Origin: an uncultured Bacilli bacterium
Lineage (GTDB): Bacteria; Bacillota_I; Bacilli_A; RF39; UBA660
Length of the DNA stretch: 25,372 bases
Reading direction: 5' to 3'
Assembly: GCA_944336815.1 (NCBI GenBank)
Contig: CALVLG010000005.1
Span: 1-25,372 of the forward strand
Position numbers and translations under genes: made by a program. Below are positions 1-7,353 of the stretch, one piece after another (the first letter of the stretch is position 1; the number at the start of each line of letters is the position of its first letter). The notes below the pieces were generated by a model. That model was given only the letters and a program-made list of their open reading frames with translations, made no database searches and was not told where the DNA came from.

Positions 1-656
1 AGTATCTCTTGGTATTTTTCCGTTTTTGTACTTTCTTCCACAACCCCCGGACCATCAAAATTATAAACTTTACGCACTCTTCTTTTATATTTATCTTTAC
101 CATATAAATAAGCATACATAGCTAAATTGCCACCCTTACTATGGCCACCTAAATAAATTGAAGTATCACTTAACTTTAAAGCATTATTAAAATACATAAC
201 TGCTTTTTCTTGCGAATAAGTCGGATTTTCATAAATTATTTGAAAATCTTCTTTCCAACCCGAAACATTACTATCGGTCCCTTCAAAAGACAAATAAGTC
301 ACTCGATTAGGCAAGCGAAGCAATAAGGCACCAAATTGCCCATTACCATCAACACTTGCCACATAATAAGAAAGTTTTGTATGCCAAAAACGTTTTGCAT
401 CTTTTAACATTTCTATCAATTTATAAGAATTAGGAAATAACCAATCCTCTTTTTTAAAATCACTTTTATCATACTTTGCCAAAAATTGTTCGCATGCATC
501 TTCTAAATAAATAAATTCATTTTTACTATTAGGAACTATTCCCAATAACTTTACATAACTAAGTAAAGAACATATTAAACTATCAACATCATTAAACGCC
601 ATTTCTTTAAAAGAAACATTTCCATAATATTGTAAATAAAAGAAAAGATTTTTCAT
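1..656 (-). CDS. Mbeg1-like (DUF2974) alpha/beta hydrolase, 3' end cut by window edge
   Basis: An open frame runs from ATG at 656 to the window edge without a stop, giving about 218 visible residues. The nucleophile elbow G-G-H-S-K-G-G-N-L-A (Ser near residue 173) and the following Y-N-F-D-G-P-G-V motif are the hallmarks of the Mbeg1-like/DUF2974 family of lipase-fold proteins. An earlier strand, Y-L-S-F-E-G-T-D, also fits this fold. The family is common in Firmicutes and presumably acts on an ester or lipid substrate, but I know of no firmly assigned substrate. The remaining catalytic Asp/His would lie beyond the window. A good ribosome site (GGAAAGG) precedes the start. The gene is divergent from the amidase gene at 736. 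Family confidence is high; the biochemical role is unknown. Confidence 0.85.
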   Translation of the reverse strand, partial: MKNLFFYLQYYGNVSFKEMAFNDVDSLICSLLSYVKLLGIVPNSKNEFIYLEDACEQFLAKYDKSDFKKEDWLFPNSYKLIEMLKDAKRFWHTKLSYYVASVDGNGQFGALLLRLPNRVTYLSFEGTDSNVSGWKEDFQIIYENPTYSQEKAVMYFNNALKLSDTSIYLGGHSKGGNLAMYAYLYGKDKYKRRVRKVYNFDGPGVVEESTKTEKYQEI

Positions 657-679
657 AGTTTTCCTTTCCATTGTCGAAA

Positions 680-685
680 ATTGTA
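680..685 (-). promoter_or_regulatory. Possible -10 box for the Mbeg1-like gene
   Basis: TACAAT on the minus strand lies 23 bases before the start codon at 656. No good -35 is seen 17 bases upstream (TTATAG). It overlaps the probable -35 of the divergent amidase promoter, so the two genes may compete for polymerase. This is a weak call. Confidence 0.3.
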
Positions 686-709
686 TTTCCGCCAAAACTC
701 TGCTATAAT
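681..709 (+). promoter_or_regulatory. Extended -10 promoter of the membrane amidase gene
   Basis: TATAAT at 704-709 is preceded by TGC, an extended -10 element. The best -35 at a 17-base spacing is TTGTAT at 681-686. The start codon is at 736 with GAGGTAG as ribosome site, giving a leader of about 20 bases. Confidence 0.6.
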
Positions 710-735
710 TATTCTATCATAGAAATGAGGTAGTT

Positions 736-2097
736 ATGAAAAAAAAGAAAAAACTCAAAAAGAAACTTTTAAGTTATGCTCTAACTCTTTGTTTTACTCT
801 TTTAATTATTGGCCTGCTTTATTTTGGCTATACTTTGTTTTTTAAGGAAAAAGAAAAAGAATTAAGCTTTTTAGAAACTGTCGAAACATCCACTTATCTA
901 GCTATTAATAAATATGTTATTTATGGCATCCACATGAATTTTGAAGGATCATTTACTTTACCAGAAACAGTTTCTGAAATGAAACTTATTTTAACTAATG
1001 GCGAAACGGAAATAGAAATTCCCACCGAAATAACAAAGACAGAATCAAATTCCTATACATTCCAAACAAGTAAATCTATTAATGATGGTTTAGTTTTAGA
1101 TAATCTTCCCCAAGGAAATTTTTATTTAATTTTAAAAACAACTAATTATAATGAAGAAAACGAAGAAACACATAAGTATTACTCAGTAACAAACAAAACT
1201 ACCTATAGCGATTTAGAATACTACACATTAACAACTAATCAAAAAAACAATAAAATTGCCATTGAATGGAACACCTATTCTGAAATACCAACCTTAAGAT
1301 TTAAAATTACCGAAGAGAAGCTCCCCGATGAAGTATATGACATAACTATTGACCCTGGCCATGGTGGTAATGATCCTGGCAAAACCGCTTGCAGTGATGG
1401 AAGCGAGCCAAATTATTTAGGCTACTGTCAAAGTGGCAATCTCGTTAAAGAGTCTACCCTTAATTTAGATGTTGCTTTAAAATTAAAAGAAGAATTAGAA
1501 ACTTTAGGATATAAAGCTGCCTTAACTAGAGAAGAAGATAAAAAAGTAGGCATTTACGATAAGTTTGGCAGTGCCACAATGGCCAACGACACTAAATCAA
1601 AATTTAACATTGCTATTCATCACAATTCCTCTGGTTTTGGCACCGTAAAAGGCTTAGAAGTATATATAGCCAATGATACAAAACTAGATTTGGCCCACAA
1701 ATTTGTAGAAGAAATTACCACAAATGCAAACACAACTTCTTCAACTATGGCTCTTCATAAAGTTGACGATGGAATATATCAAAGATTTTTTACCCCCGAA
1801 GAAATAGCTAACGATGATGTTCAACCAAGTAATAAAACAACAAATACAATTTATTATTATTACATTAGAGAAGTAGGCGGAATTTCCACTAATGCCACAA
1901 ATGACGGCCGTTATTCACCAACTTATCCTAAAAATGAACATTACAATTCTAATAATACCGCAGAATCTTACCTCTTTGAATTAGGCTATATGGATAACTT
2001 CCAAAATCTCCAAAACATTATCAACAACCCAAATGGATATGCTAAAGGAATAGCTAATGGTTTAAAAGATTATTTAACTGAAATAAAAAATATATGA
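736..2097 (+). CDS. Membrane-anchored N-acetylmuramoyl-L-alanine amidase (Amidase_3)
   Basis: A 453-residue protein begins with a lysine-rich cytoplasmic tail (residues 2-10) and one membrane helix (about 11-36). An extracellular region of about 160 residues of unknown fold follows, then an Amidase_3 catalytic domain (about 200-450). The zinc ligands expected for the family are visible: His209 in D-P-G-H-G-G, Glu239 in V-K-E-S-T, and His295 in I-H-H-N. The catalytic Glu415 lies in F-E-L-G-Y-M. These enzymes cut the amide bond between muramic acid and the stem peptide. A loop with Cys219 and Cys231 is inserted after the first zinc ligand and could form a disulfide. The domain is longer than that of CwlD, which this window also encodes. 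It is anchored rather than secreted, so it probably trims local cell wall during growth or division. GAGGTAG supports the start. Confidence 0.88.
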   Translation: MKKKKKLKKKLLSYALTLCFTLLIIGLLYFGYTLFFKEKEKELSFLETVETSTYLAINKYVIYGIHMNFEGSFTLPETVSEMKLILTNGETEIEIPTEITKTESNSYTFQTSKSINDGLVLDNLPQGNFYLILKTTNYNEENEETHKYYSVTNKTTYSDLEYYTLTTNQKNNKIAIEWNTYSEIPTLRFKITEEKLPDEVYDITIDPGHGGNDPGKTACSDGSEPNYLGYCQSGNLVKESTLNLDVALKLKEELETLGYKAALTREEDKKVGIYDKFGSATMANDTKSKFNIAIHHNSSGFGTVKGLEVYIANDTKLDLAHKFVEEITTNANTTSSTMALHKVDDGIYQRFFTPEEIANDDVQPSNKTTNTIYYYYIREVGGISTNATNDGRYSPTYPKNEHYNSNNTAESYLFELGYMDNFQNLQNIINNPNGYAKGIANGLKDYLTEIKNI

Positions 2098-2103
2098 TAT
2101 AAT
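2095..2103 (+). promoter_or_regulatory. Possible extended -10 promoter overlapping the amidase stop codon
   Basis: TGA-TATAAT, where the TGA is also the stop codon of the upstream amidase gene, forms an extended -10 element. No good -35 is visible. It could drive the 125-residue unknown gene separately, although co-transcription with the amidase is equally possible. Confidence 0.3.
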
Positions 2104-2129
2104 AAGTTCCTAACGAAAGGAGCTTTTTT

Positions 2130-2507
2130 ATGACATCAGCCAAAATATTTATTGGCAATATTTACACCATTACTGCTTGTACAATTTTAGAAGAAGAAGT
2201 AACCGTTAATCACAGAACATATAAAATTAATAAACAACAACAAGTTGAGCCAAAACAAATTTTAATTAAATTAAAAGAAAATGAATTTATTCGCTTAACT
2301 GATTTTCAACCATATTTTTATTTAAGAAATGTTTTTCCAACTTTTTTTAAAGAAAAAATTATCCAAAACTATAATATAAATAATCTAAAAACTGGTTATC
2401 AATATATTAAAGAAGATGAATTAGTCCCTTATATAAAAATAACCGCATCACAGCAAATAAAAATTCCTGTTTCACTAAGAAGAATAAAAAAGAAGCAAGC
2501 TAAATAA
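2130..2507 (+). CDS. Unknown 125-residue protein
   Basis: I do not recognise this protein. It has a strong ribosome site (AAAGGAG at 2116-2122) and lies 32 bases after the amidase, followed directly by a terminator, so it is probably expressed as the second gene of a short unit. The sequence is a small, basic, soluble protein with no membrane segment or signal peptide and one possible beta-rich start (K-I-F-I-G-N-I-Y-T-I). The middle is rich in Tyr, Phe and Asn, and the tail is highly basic (R-R-I-K-K-K-Q-A-K). The basic tail might bind nucleic acid, but that is speculation. Its last codons form the left arm of the terminator hairpin. Confidence 0.7.
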   Translation: MTSAKIFIGNIYTITACTILEEEVTVNHRTYKINKQQQVEPKQILIKLKENEFIRLTDFQPYFYLRNVFPTFFKEKIIQNYNINNLKTGYQYIKEDELVPYIKITASQQIKIPVSLRRIKKKQAK

Positions 2508-2528
2508 TTAAATCTTAGCTTGCTTTTT
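2493..2528. terminator. Bidirectional terminator between convergent genes
   Basis: An 11-bp perfect stem (AAGCAAGCTAA at 2493-2503 with TTAGCTTGCTT at 2515-2525) and an 11-base loop is flanked by a T run on the plus strand (2524-2528). On the minus strand an equivalent T run comes from the A run at 2485-2490. It serves both the unknown gene (+) and the htrA-like gene (-), and its arms overlap the last codons of both. Confidence 0.85.
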
Positions 2529-3636
2529 CTGTTAAATGAATTTCTAAATCTTTATAATCGCCATTACGATAAACGGTTACTTTCATAGAATCACCAATAT
2601 CATGATTATATAATAAATAACGTAAATAAGCTAAATTAGAAACTTCTTGATCATCAACTTCCACAATTACGTCTCCATTTTGCATTCCACCAGCTTTAGC
2701 TGGACTATTATCTTGAACTTTATTTACGTAGACACCAGAAGTAACACCTAATTTAATGATTGTTGAATAATACATATCGGAAACATTAATCATTTCAATT
2801 CCTAATACTGGTCGTTCAATTGATTCCCCGTTTTCTAATTTTTCCGCATAATTTAAAGCAGTTTCAATCGGAATTGCGAACCCCATCCCTTCAATACTAG
2901 CCGTTGAAGATAAGCCACTTGAAGAAAGTTTAAGGGAAGTAATACCAATAACCTCACCATTAGCATTAACCAAAGGTCCACCAGAGTTACCTGAATTAAT
3001 AGCCGCATCAGTTTGTAATACGCTCATCATCATATCCGAAACATTTGAGTTTTCGGTAGAAACACCAACTAACCGATTCTTTCCAGATAATATACCTCTT
3101 GTAACGGTTCCTGAATAAGCACTAGCATCTATAGGCGCACCGACAGTAAATACAGTATCACCAACTCTTGCTTCTTCACTACTACCCATTTCGGCAACTT
3201 TTGATACTTCTTTGGCATCTAAAGATAAAACTGCAATATCCGAATACACATCGCTTCCTTCAACCGTTGTTTCAATTTGTCTTCCATCCGTAAATTCGGC
3301 TACAATTGAATCACCAGATTCAATAACATGATTATTTGTTAAAATATAAGCTAAATGGTCGTCCTTTTTATAAACAAAACCTGTCCCCGTTGAATAAAGT
3401 TGATTATTTTTATACGTTTTAACAACAACAACGGCATCATAAATCTTATCGACCGCATCAGCTAAACCGGTATCTGTAATCGTAACATTTTTTATTTCTT
3501 CAGAAATCGTTTTTACAAATGGATCAGGGTAAAAATACATTAAAGCATATAATCCGCCTGCTCCTACAAAAAACATTACAATAGCAATAACTACAACTTT
3601 CGCAGTACTCATGCCATTTTTTTCTTTTCTTTCCAT
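2515..3636 (-). CDS. htrA: HtrA/DegP-like membrane-anchored serine protease with PDZ domain
   Basis: This 373-residue protein has a single N-terminal membrane helix (about 11-35), a trypsin-like domain (about 60-265) and one C-terminal PDZ domain (about 275-370). The catalytic triad is visible as His103 (T-N-N-H-V-I), Asp133 (Y-S-D-I-A) and Ser218 (N-S-G-N-S-G-G-P-L). HtrA-type proteases face the cell exterior in Gram-positive bacteria and degrade or refold damaged exported proteins. The start ATG at 3636 shares one base with the stop of the upstream Abi gene (TAATG), with GGTGAG as ribosome site, so the two are translationally coupled. A later ATG (Met9) is possible but would shorten only the cytoplasmic tail. 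Bacillus has several HtrA paralogues and I cannot tell which one this matches. Confidence 0.9.
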   Translation of the reverse strand: MERKEKNGMSTAKVVVIAIVMFFVGAGGLYALMYFYPDPFVKTISEEIKNVTITDTGLADAVDKIYDAVVVVKTYKNNQLYSTGTGFVYKKDDHLAYILTNNHVIESGDSIVAEFTDGRQIETTVEGSDVYSDIAVLSLDAKEVSKVAEMGSSEEARVGDTVFTVGAPIDASAYSGTVTRGILSGKNRLVGVSTENSNVSDMMMSVLQTDAAINSGNSGGPLVNANGEVIGITSLKLSSSGLSSTASIEGMGFAIPIETALNYAEKLENGESIERPVLGIEMINVSDMYYSTIIKLGVTSGVYVNKVQDNSPAKAGGMQNGDVIVEVDDQEVSNLAYLRYLLYNHDIGDSMKVTVYRNGDYKDLEIHLTEKAS

Positions 3637-4562
3637 TATAATCTCACCATCTCCCCATAATTAATTGGAAAGCCCATTCTATCCAGAACTTTGTCTACTG
3701 ATATAACTTTAAGACGATCGGCTAAAATTTGAATTTCATATTCAAATTCACTCATAAACAAGAAAAAATCTTCTTTTCGTAACAACTGCTTTAAAATAAT
3801 TACCACGGCAAATAAATCTCGTTTCCCATAAATATACTCATCATTAACTTTTGGAATTTCTAATTGTTCATGATATTTCGTATCTTCAATATCTCTTTGA
3901 GCTTTATGGTCAAACAAAATATCCTCATGAGCACATAAATTTCTAAAATTTGCTAAAATTGGAAAATACACTAACAACTGTTCCTTATCAACATGAAAGT
4001 CTTTCGCAATACTAACTTGATCTTCCGGTTTTAAGATTTGGTAAAGCTCGCTTACTATACCAAAAGATAAAACTTTAACCGCAATCCACAAAGGGACATA
4101 GCCATACTTTTGCAAATAATGAAGTGTTGCTTGATGTTGGCCACCATTAATTCTTATTTGCCGTTTCATTTTTCTAAGTAAATCATCAATTTGTTTCTTT
4201 CTTTTTCGATCATTCACAAAATTCTTCGCGTTTAAATATTCATCTTCATGAATTCCATATTTTCCCGATAAATTATATGCCATAATACTTTTAATATTAT
4301 TTTCAATAATCAATAAATTTTTAAAAACAATATTTCGAATATGGCGATCAAATTGAAACATCGCATACAATTCTTCAAAAGTCGTTCCCGGCAAAAACAA
4401 TTTTTTGGTCATACTTTCCATGAATAACAAACGATACCCACTAATAAAAAAATAATTCTCTCTAAGCAAAATATCCTTTGTTTCATTCTCATCAGAAATT
4501 ATAAGCCCTTTACCTTGTAATATTTTAATTTGTTCGTCCAGATTTTTAAATGTTTTAGCCAT
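3636..4562 (-). CDS. Abi family (Abi_2, AbiF/AbiD-like) HEPN-type protein
   Basis: A 308-residue protein matching the Abi_2 family of abortive-infection proteins. Typical segments are the N-terminal Q-I-x-I-L-Q-G-K-G-L-I-I, the S-G-Y-R-L-L block (residues 41-46), the F-D-R-H-I-R-N helix (71-77), and the C-terminal F-R-N-L-C-A-H-E. This last holds the HEPN R-x4-H pair (Arg207 and His212, with Asn208), the expected ribonuclease active site. AbiD/AbiF proteins limit phage growth in Lactococcus. A chromosomal copy could be defence, a toxin-like RNase or a domesticated regulator. It is the first gene of a pair with the htrA-like protease, whose start overlaps its stop by one base. The ribosome site is modest (GGGGTG). 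No antitoxin gene is visible beside it. Confidence 0.82.
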   Translation of the reverse strand: MAKTFKNLDEQIKILQGKGLIISDENETKDILLRENYFFISGYRLLFMESMTKKLFLPGTTFEELYAMFQFDRHIRNIVFKNLLIIENNIKSIMAYNLSGKYGIHEDEYLNAKNFVNDRKRKKQIDDLLRKMKRQIRINGGQHQATLHYLQKYGYVPLWIAVKVLSFGIVSELYQILKPEDQVSIAKDFHVDKEQLLVYFPILANFRNLCAHEDILFDHKAQRDIEDTKYHEQLEIPKVNDEYIYGKRDLFAVVIILKQLLRKEDFFLFMSEFEYEIQILADRLKVISVDKVLDRMGFPINYGEMVRL

Positions 4563-4585
4563 CCTAGCACCCCATATCTTAAAAC

Positions 4586-4594
4586 ATTATATCA
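4586..4594 (-). promoter_or_regulatory. Extended -10 promoter of the abi-htrA pair
   Basis: The minus strand reads TGA-TATAAT (plus 4586-4594), an extended -10 box 24 bases before the Abi start. The nearest -35-like hexamer, TTTACA, is 19 bases away, which is long; the extended -10 may compensate. Confidence 0.55.
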
Positions 4595-4624
4595 CAAAGT
4601 ACAATGCTATTGTAAAAAGATTTC

Positions 4625-4684
4625 TTGACAAAATTGTTAGGTAATTGTGAAAATTATATGAAATTTTTAAAAGTATGCTAAAAT
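4625..4684 (+). promoter_or_regulatory. Probable promoter region of the Zn-PLC gene
   Basis: A perfect -35 hexamer TTGACA lies at 4625-4630, but at the normal spacing the -10 is poor (TGAAAA). A second element, TGC-TAAAAT (4676-4684), is a good extended -10. Transcription from it would begin at or just before the ribosome site (AAGGAGG at 4691-4697), leaving almost no leader. Which element is used cannot be decided from sequence. Confidence 0.4.
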
Positions 4685-4702
4685 ATTTACAAGGAGGATA
4701 CT

Positions 4703-5653
4703 ATGCCATCAATAGTAACACATTATTTTTTTGCCAAAGATGCCTCAAAAAATATAAAACAAAACATTGATATGGACACTTATCTCTTATTTGCCCAAAG
4801 TTTTGATTTACTATTTTATTATCAATTTCTAACCCCTTGGAAAGGAAAAGAAATTAGAAATCTAGGCCATACAGCTCAAAATAAAAACACGAACCTCTAT
4901 TTTGAAAACATTCTTAAATATATTAAAGAAAAACGTTTAGAAAAAAACCCCCAAGTTTTAGGATACCTCTATGGTAGTCTAACCCATTATATCTTGGACA
5001 AAACTTGCCACCCATTTATCTTTTATTACACTGGTGACTTTAAAAAAAACAAAAAATATTGGGGTTTACATGAAAAAATGGAAGTAACAATCGATGCTTA
5101 TATTTACGAGACAAAAACTAGTCAAAGTTTAAAAAAAGCCCATTTAGCTAACAAACTTTTACCTAAAGTCAGATTTTCTCCAGAATTAAAAAACTCTATT
5201 GACTTTACTTACGAAAAAACTTTTAATCAAAAAAAAGCCTCAATTATCTTAGCAAAAGCAATAAAAACAGGTAATTTTTTACTTAAATATGGCGTTACAG
5301 ACCGAACGGGAATAAAAACAGCCCTCTATTCTTTGTATGATAATCTTTTTAAATATAAAGGTTTTAAATTAACAAACTTAAGTTTCCACATAACTAACAT
5401 AGACCTAAAATACCTAAATTTGAACCACGAAAAATGGTACTACGCTGCAAATAAAAAAATAAGCAGCAATTCTTCTTTTAACGATTTATATTCAACTGCT
5501 TTAGAAGAAATCAAACTTATTTTTAACGAAATAAATAGATATTTAACCAACCAAATATCCTTAAAAAAGCTTTTAAATATAATAAAGGATACCTCTTATG
5601 TTACAGGTCTACCTTTAAAAGAAAAAAAAGAAAATACTTATTTTAAATTTTAA
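4703..5653 (+). CDS. Zinc-dependent phospholipase C family protein
   Basis: A 316-residue protein whose first 140 residues carry the metal-binding pattern of the Zn_dep_PLPC family. It shows P-S-I-V-T-H (His7), Q-S-F-D (Asp35), G-H-T (His56), T-H-Y-I-L-D (His95, Asp99), C-H-P-F (His103), and H-E-K-M-E with D-A-Y-I (His123, Glu127, Asp131). Members bind three zinc ions, and the classic enzymes hydrolyse phosphatidylcholine. No signal peptide is present, so this is probably a cytoplasmic metal-dependent hydrolase and not a secreted toxin; such genes are common single copies in gut Firmicutes. The C-terminal half is lysine/leucine rich and helical with no recognised motif. AAGGAGG fixes the start. 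It converges on cwlD with an 11-base overlap of the 3' ends. Confidence 0.85.
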   Translation: MPSIVTHYFFAKDASKNIKQNIDMDTYLLFAQSFDLLFYYQFLTPWKGKEIRNLGHTAQNKNTNLYFENILKYIKEKRLEKNPQVLGYLYGSLTHYILDKTCHPFIFYYTGDFKKNKKYWGLHEKMEVTIDAYIYETKTSQSLKKAHLANKLLPKVRFSPELKNSIDFTYEKTFNQKKASIILAKAIKTGNFLLKYGVTDRTGIKTALYSLYDNLFKYKGFKLTNLSFHITNIDLKYLNLNHEKWYYAANKKISSNSSFNDLYSTALEEIKLIFNEINRYLTNQISLKKLLNIIKDTSYVTGLPLKEKKENTYFKF

Positions 5654-6290
5654 CAAGACTATTTGCCAGCGTATCAACAAACTTTTCAATATATTCATCT
5701 TGCATAAATAACGACCGTTCATAATTATTTGATAAAAAACCACACTCAACTAAAACCCCAGGTATTTTTATTTTCGAATACATATATATTGTATTCGCTA
5801 TTTTTTTAATCTCACGATTTGTTTTTAACTCATTATTCATAAAATTTTGCACGTAACTAGCTATAACTTTATTTTTTTTATTAACATCAGCATAAAACAA
5901 TTGAACCCCACGATATTGTTTATCACTCAAATAATTCATGTGAATGGAAATATAATAATCAGCTTTACTATTATTAATAAAAGAAATCCGATGATCAAAA
6001 TCACTTTTTTTACGATAAAGAGCCTTAGGAGACCCTAAGTCATAATCACCTTCTCTAGTCATCAAAACACTACCGCCTAATAAAATGATTTTTCTTTCTA
6101 AAGCCTTTGCTATTTTCAAATTCAAATCTTTTTCATAAATGCTTCCAACAACAGTTCCTGGATCTACCCCGCCATGACCAGCATCAATTACAAAAACCTT
6201 GCCGGAAAGCGGAAAACTAGCTTCTACTTGATAAAAAGAAAAAAAGGAAGCTACCAATATAAATAAAAACAAACATCCATAATTTCTCAT
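5643..6290 (-). CDS. cwlD: Germination-type N-acetylmuramoyl-L-alanine amidase CwlD
   Basis: A 215-residue secreted Amidase_3 protein. A signal peptide (residues about 1-24) precedes the catalytic domain with His39 in D-A-G-H-G-G, Glu53, His117 in S-I-H-M-N, and catalytic Glu182 in V-E-C-G-F. CwlD removes the stem peptide from alternate muramic acids so that muramic-delta-lactam can form in the spore cortex. The position downstream of rplM-rpsI is the same as in Bacillus, which supports the name over a generic amidase. No Shine-Dalgarno sequence precedes the ATG. Its 3' end overlaps the convergent Zn-PLC gene by 11 bases, and no terminator is visible there. Confidence 0.88.
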   Translation of the reverse strand: MRNYGCLFLFILVASFFSFYQVEASFPLSGKVFVIDAGHGGVDPGTVVGSIYEKDLNLKIAKALERKIILLGGSVLMTREGDYDLGSPKALYRKKSDFDHRISFINNSKADYYISIHMNYLSDKQYRGVQLFYADVNKKNKVIASYVQNFMNNELKTNREIKKIANTIYMYSKIKIPGVLVECGFLSNNYERSLFMQDEYIEKFVDTLANSLVKI

Positions 6291-6323
6291 ATTAAATTAT
6301 ATTCTTGACCAAATAAAAACATT

Positions 6324-6354
6324 AAAAAACCTCATAAGCATTAAACTTATGAGG
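6324..6354 (-). terminator. Terminator of the rplM-rpsI operon
   Basis: On the minus strand a 9-bp perfect stem (CCTCATAAG pairing with CTTATGAGG, plus 6330-6338 and 6346-6354) with a 7-base loop is followed by six T. It separates the ribosomal operon from cwlD. Confidence 0.9.
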
Positions 6355-6366
6355 AGAAAACATATA

Positions 6367-6783
6367 TTAACGTTTACTAAATTGTGGAGCACGACGAGCT
6401 TTTTTAAGACCATACTTTTTACGTTCTTTAACTCGTGGGTCTCTCGTAATCATACCAGCAGGTTTTAAAATTTTACGATAAGCAGTATCAGCAGTTTGAT
6501 CCGTATTAGCATCAAATAACAATAAAGCTCTTGTAATACCTAAACGAATAGCACCAGCTTGACCAGCATATCCGCCACCTTTTACAACAACTTCAATATC
6601 AAAACGATTTTCGTTATTAGTTAAAGTTAAAGGTTGTTTTAAGTCCAAAACTAAAATTTTATCAGGCATATATTCATTAACGTCAACACCATTAACAGTA
6701 ATATTACCTGTTCCACTTGTTAAGGTAACTTGAGCAACTGCTCTTTTTCTTCTACCTGTAGCTTTCCAACTTTGTTTTGCCAT
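6367..6783 (-). CDS. rpsI: Ribosomal protein S9
   Basis: The protein is 138 residues from the chosen start (M-A-K-Q-S-W-K-A-T-G-R-R-K). It ends in the highly basic tail K-K-A-R-R-A-P-Q-F-S-K-R, whose final Ser-Lys-Arg reaches the P-site tRNA in the 30S subunit. The family core G-G-G-Y-A-G-Q-A-G-A-I-R-L-G-I-T-R-A-L is present. I chose ATG 6783 because AAGGAGGA at 6788-6795 sits at ideal distance; a longer frame to 6801 would start inside rplM and contain this ribosome site. The ribosome site overlaps the rplM stop codon, so the two genes are tightly coupled. Confidence 0.97.
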   Translation of the reverse strand: MAKQSWKATGRRKRAVAQVTLTSGTGNITVNGVDVNEYMPDKILVLDLKQPLTLTNNENRFDIEVVVKGGGYAGQAGAIRLGITRALLLFDANTDQTADTAYRKILKPAGMITRDPRVKERKKYGLKKARRAPQFSKR

Positions 6784-6793
6784 AACTTCCTCC

Positions 6794-7225
6794 TTAATCA
6801 ACTTTCATAACTTCTGGTTTTTGAGCTTGATGTTTATGATCTTCACCACGGTATACAAATAATTTCTTTCCCATAGCTCTGCCTAATCTTCCATGAGGAA
6901 GCATTCCTTTAACAGCTCTTTCAACCATTTCTTCTGGATACTTTTGAATCATTTCTTGTGCATTACGTTCTCTAAGACCACCTGGATAACCTGAATGATT
7001 ATAATACATCTTATCATTTAATTTGTTACCAGTAAGTTTTACCTTATCAGCATTAATGATGATTACATAGTCACCACAATCAACACTAGGAGTATAAGTA
7101 GCTTTATGTTTACCTCTTAAAACTGTAGCAGCTTTAGTAGCAACACGACCTAAAACTTTATCCTTAGCATCAATTACATACCATTTACGTTCTACGTTTT
7201 CCTTTTTTTGTAAAAATGTACTCAT
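6794..7225 (-). CDS. rplM: Ribosomal protein L13
   Basis: A 143-residue L13 of normal length. It shows the family segments R-K-W-Y-V-I-D-A, V-L-G-R-V-A-T, G-D-Y-V-I-I-I-N, H-S-G-Y-P-G-G-L-R, and A-V-K-G-M-L-P-H-G-R-L-G-R. L13 is an early-assembly protein of the 50S subunit. It is the first gene of an rplM-rpsI operon with its own promoter just after truA and a leader of about 77 bases. The leader probably takes part in autoregulation (see the L13 leader entry). An AAAGGAA-type ribosome site precedes the ATG. Confidence 0.97.
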   Translation of the reverse strand: MSTFLQKKENVERKWYVIDAKDKVLGRVATKAATVLRGKHKATYTPSVDCGDYVIIINADKVKLTGNKLNDKMYYNHSGYPGGLRERNAQEMIQKYPEEMVERAVKGMLPHGRLGRAMGKKLFVYRGEDHKHQAQKPEVMKVD

Positions 7226-7302
7226 TTTTAAATTCCTTTCATCTTTCCATCTAATCTTGGCTTTCCCAAGGCCTTAATTTTCCGGATAAATAAAATGTAC
7301 CA
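7226..7302 (-). ncRNA. Probable L13 leader (ribosomal protein autoregulatory element)
   Basis: The roughly 77-base leader between the predicted transcription start and rplM has a compact hairpin (CTTGG, loop GAAAG, CCAAG; plus 7256-7270). It is preceded by a G+C-rich ATCCGGA segment that stands out in an AT-rich background. L13 leaders with small hairpins are known upstream of rplM in Firmicutes. I did not align it to the Rfam model, so this rests on position, length and one hairpin. Confidence 0.5.
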
Positions 7303-7308
7303 TTTAAA

Positions 7309-7337
7309 ATTATAGGCGAAACATCACCAAAAGTCAA
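7309..7337 (-). promoter_or_regulatory. Promoter of the rplM-rpsI operon
   Basis: The minus strand reads TTGACT, 17 bases, TATAAT (-35 at 7332-7337, -10 at 7309-7314). It lies between the truA stop and rplM and is one of the two strongest vegetative promoters in the window. Confidence 0.88.
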
Positions 7338-7353
7338 ACAAAAATGCATAAAT

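Noticed and set aside
3636..4562. Abi gene as part of a larger defence island
   Set aside because: Neighbours on both sides are cell-wall, protease and phospholipase-family genes; no restriction, CRISPR, toxin-antitoxin partner or mobile-element gene is visible.
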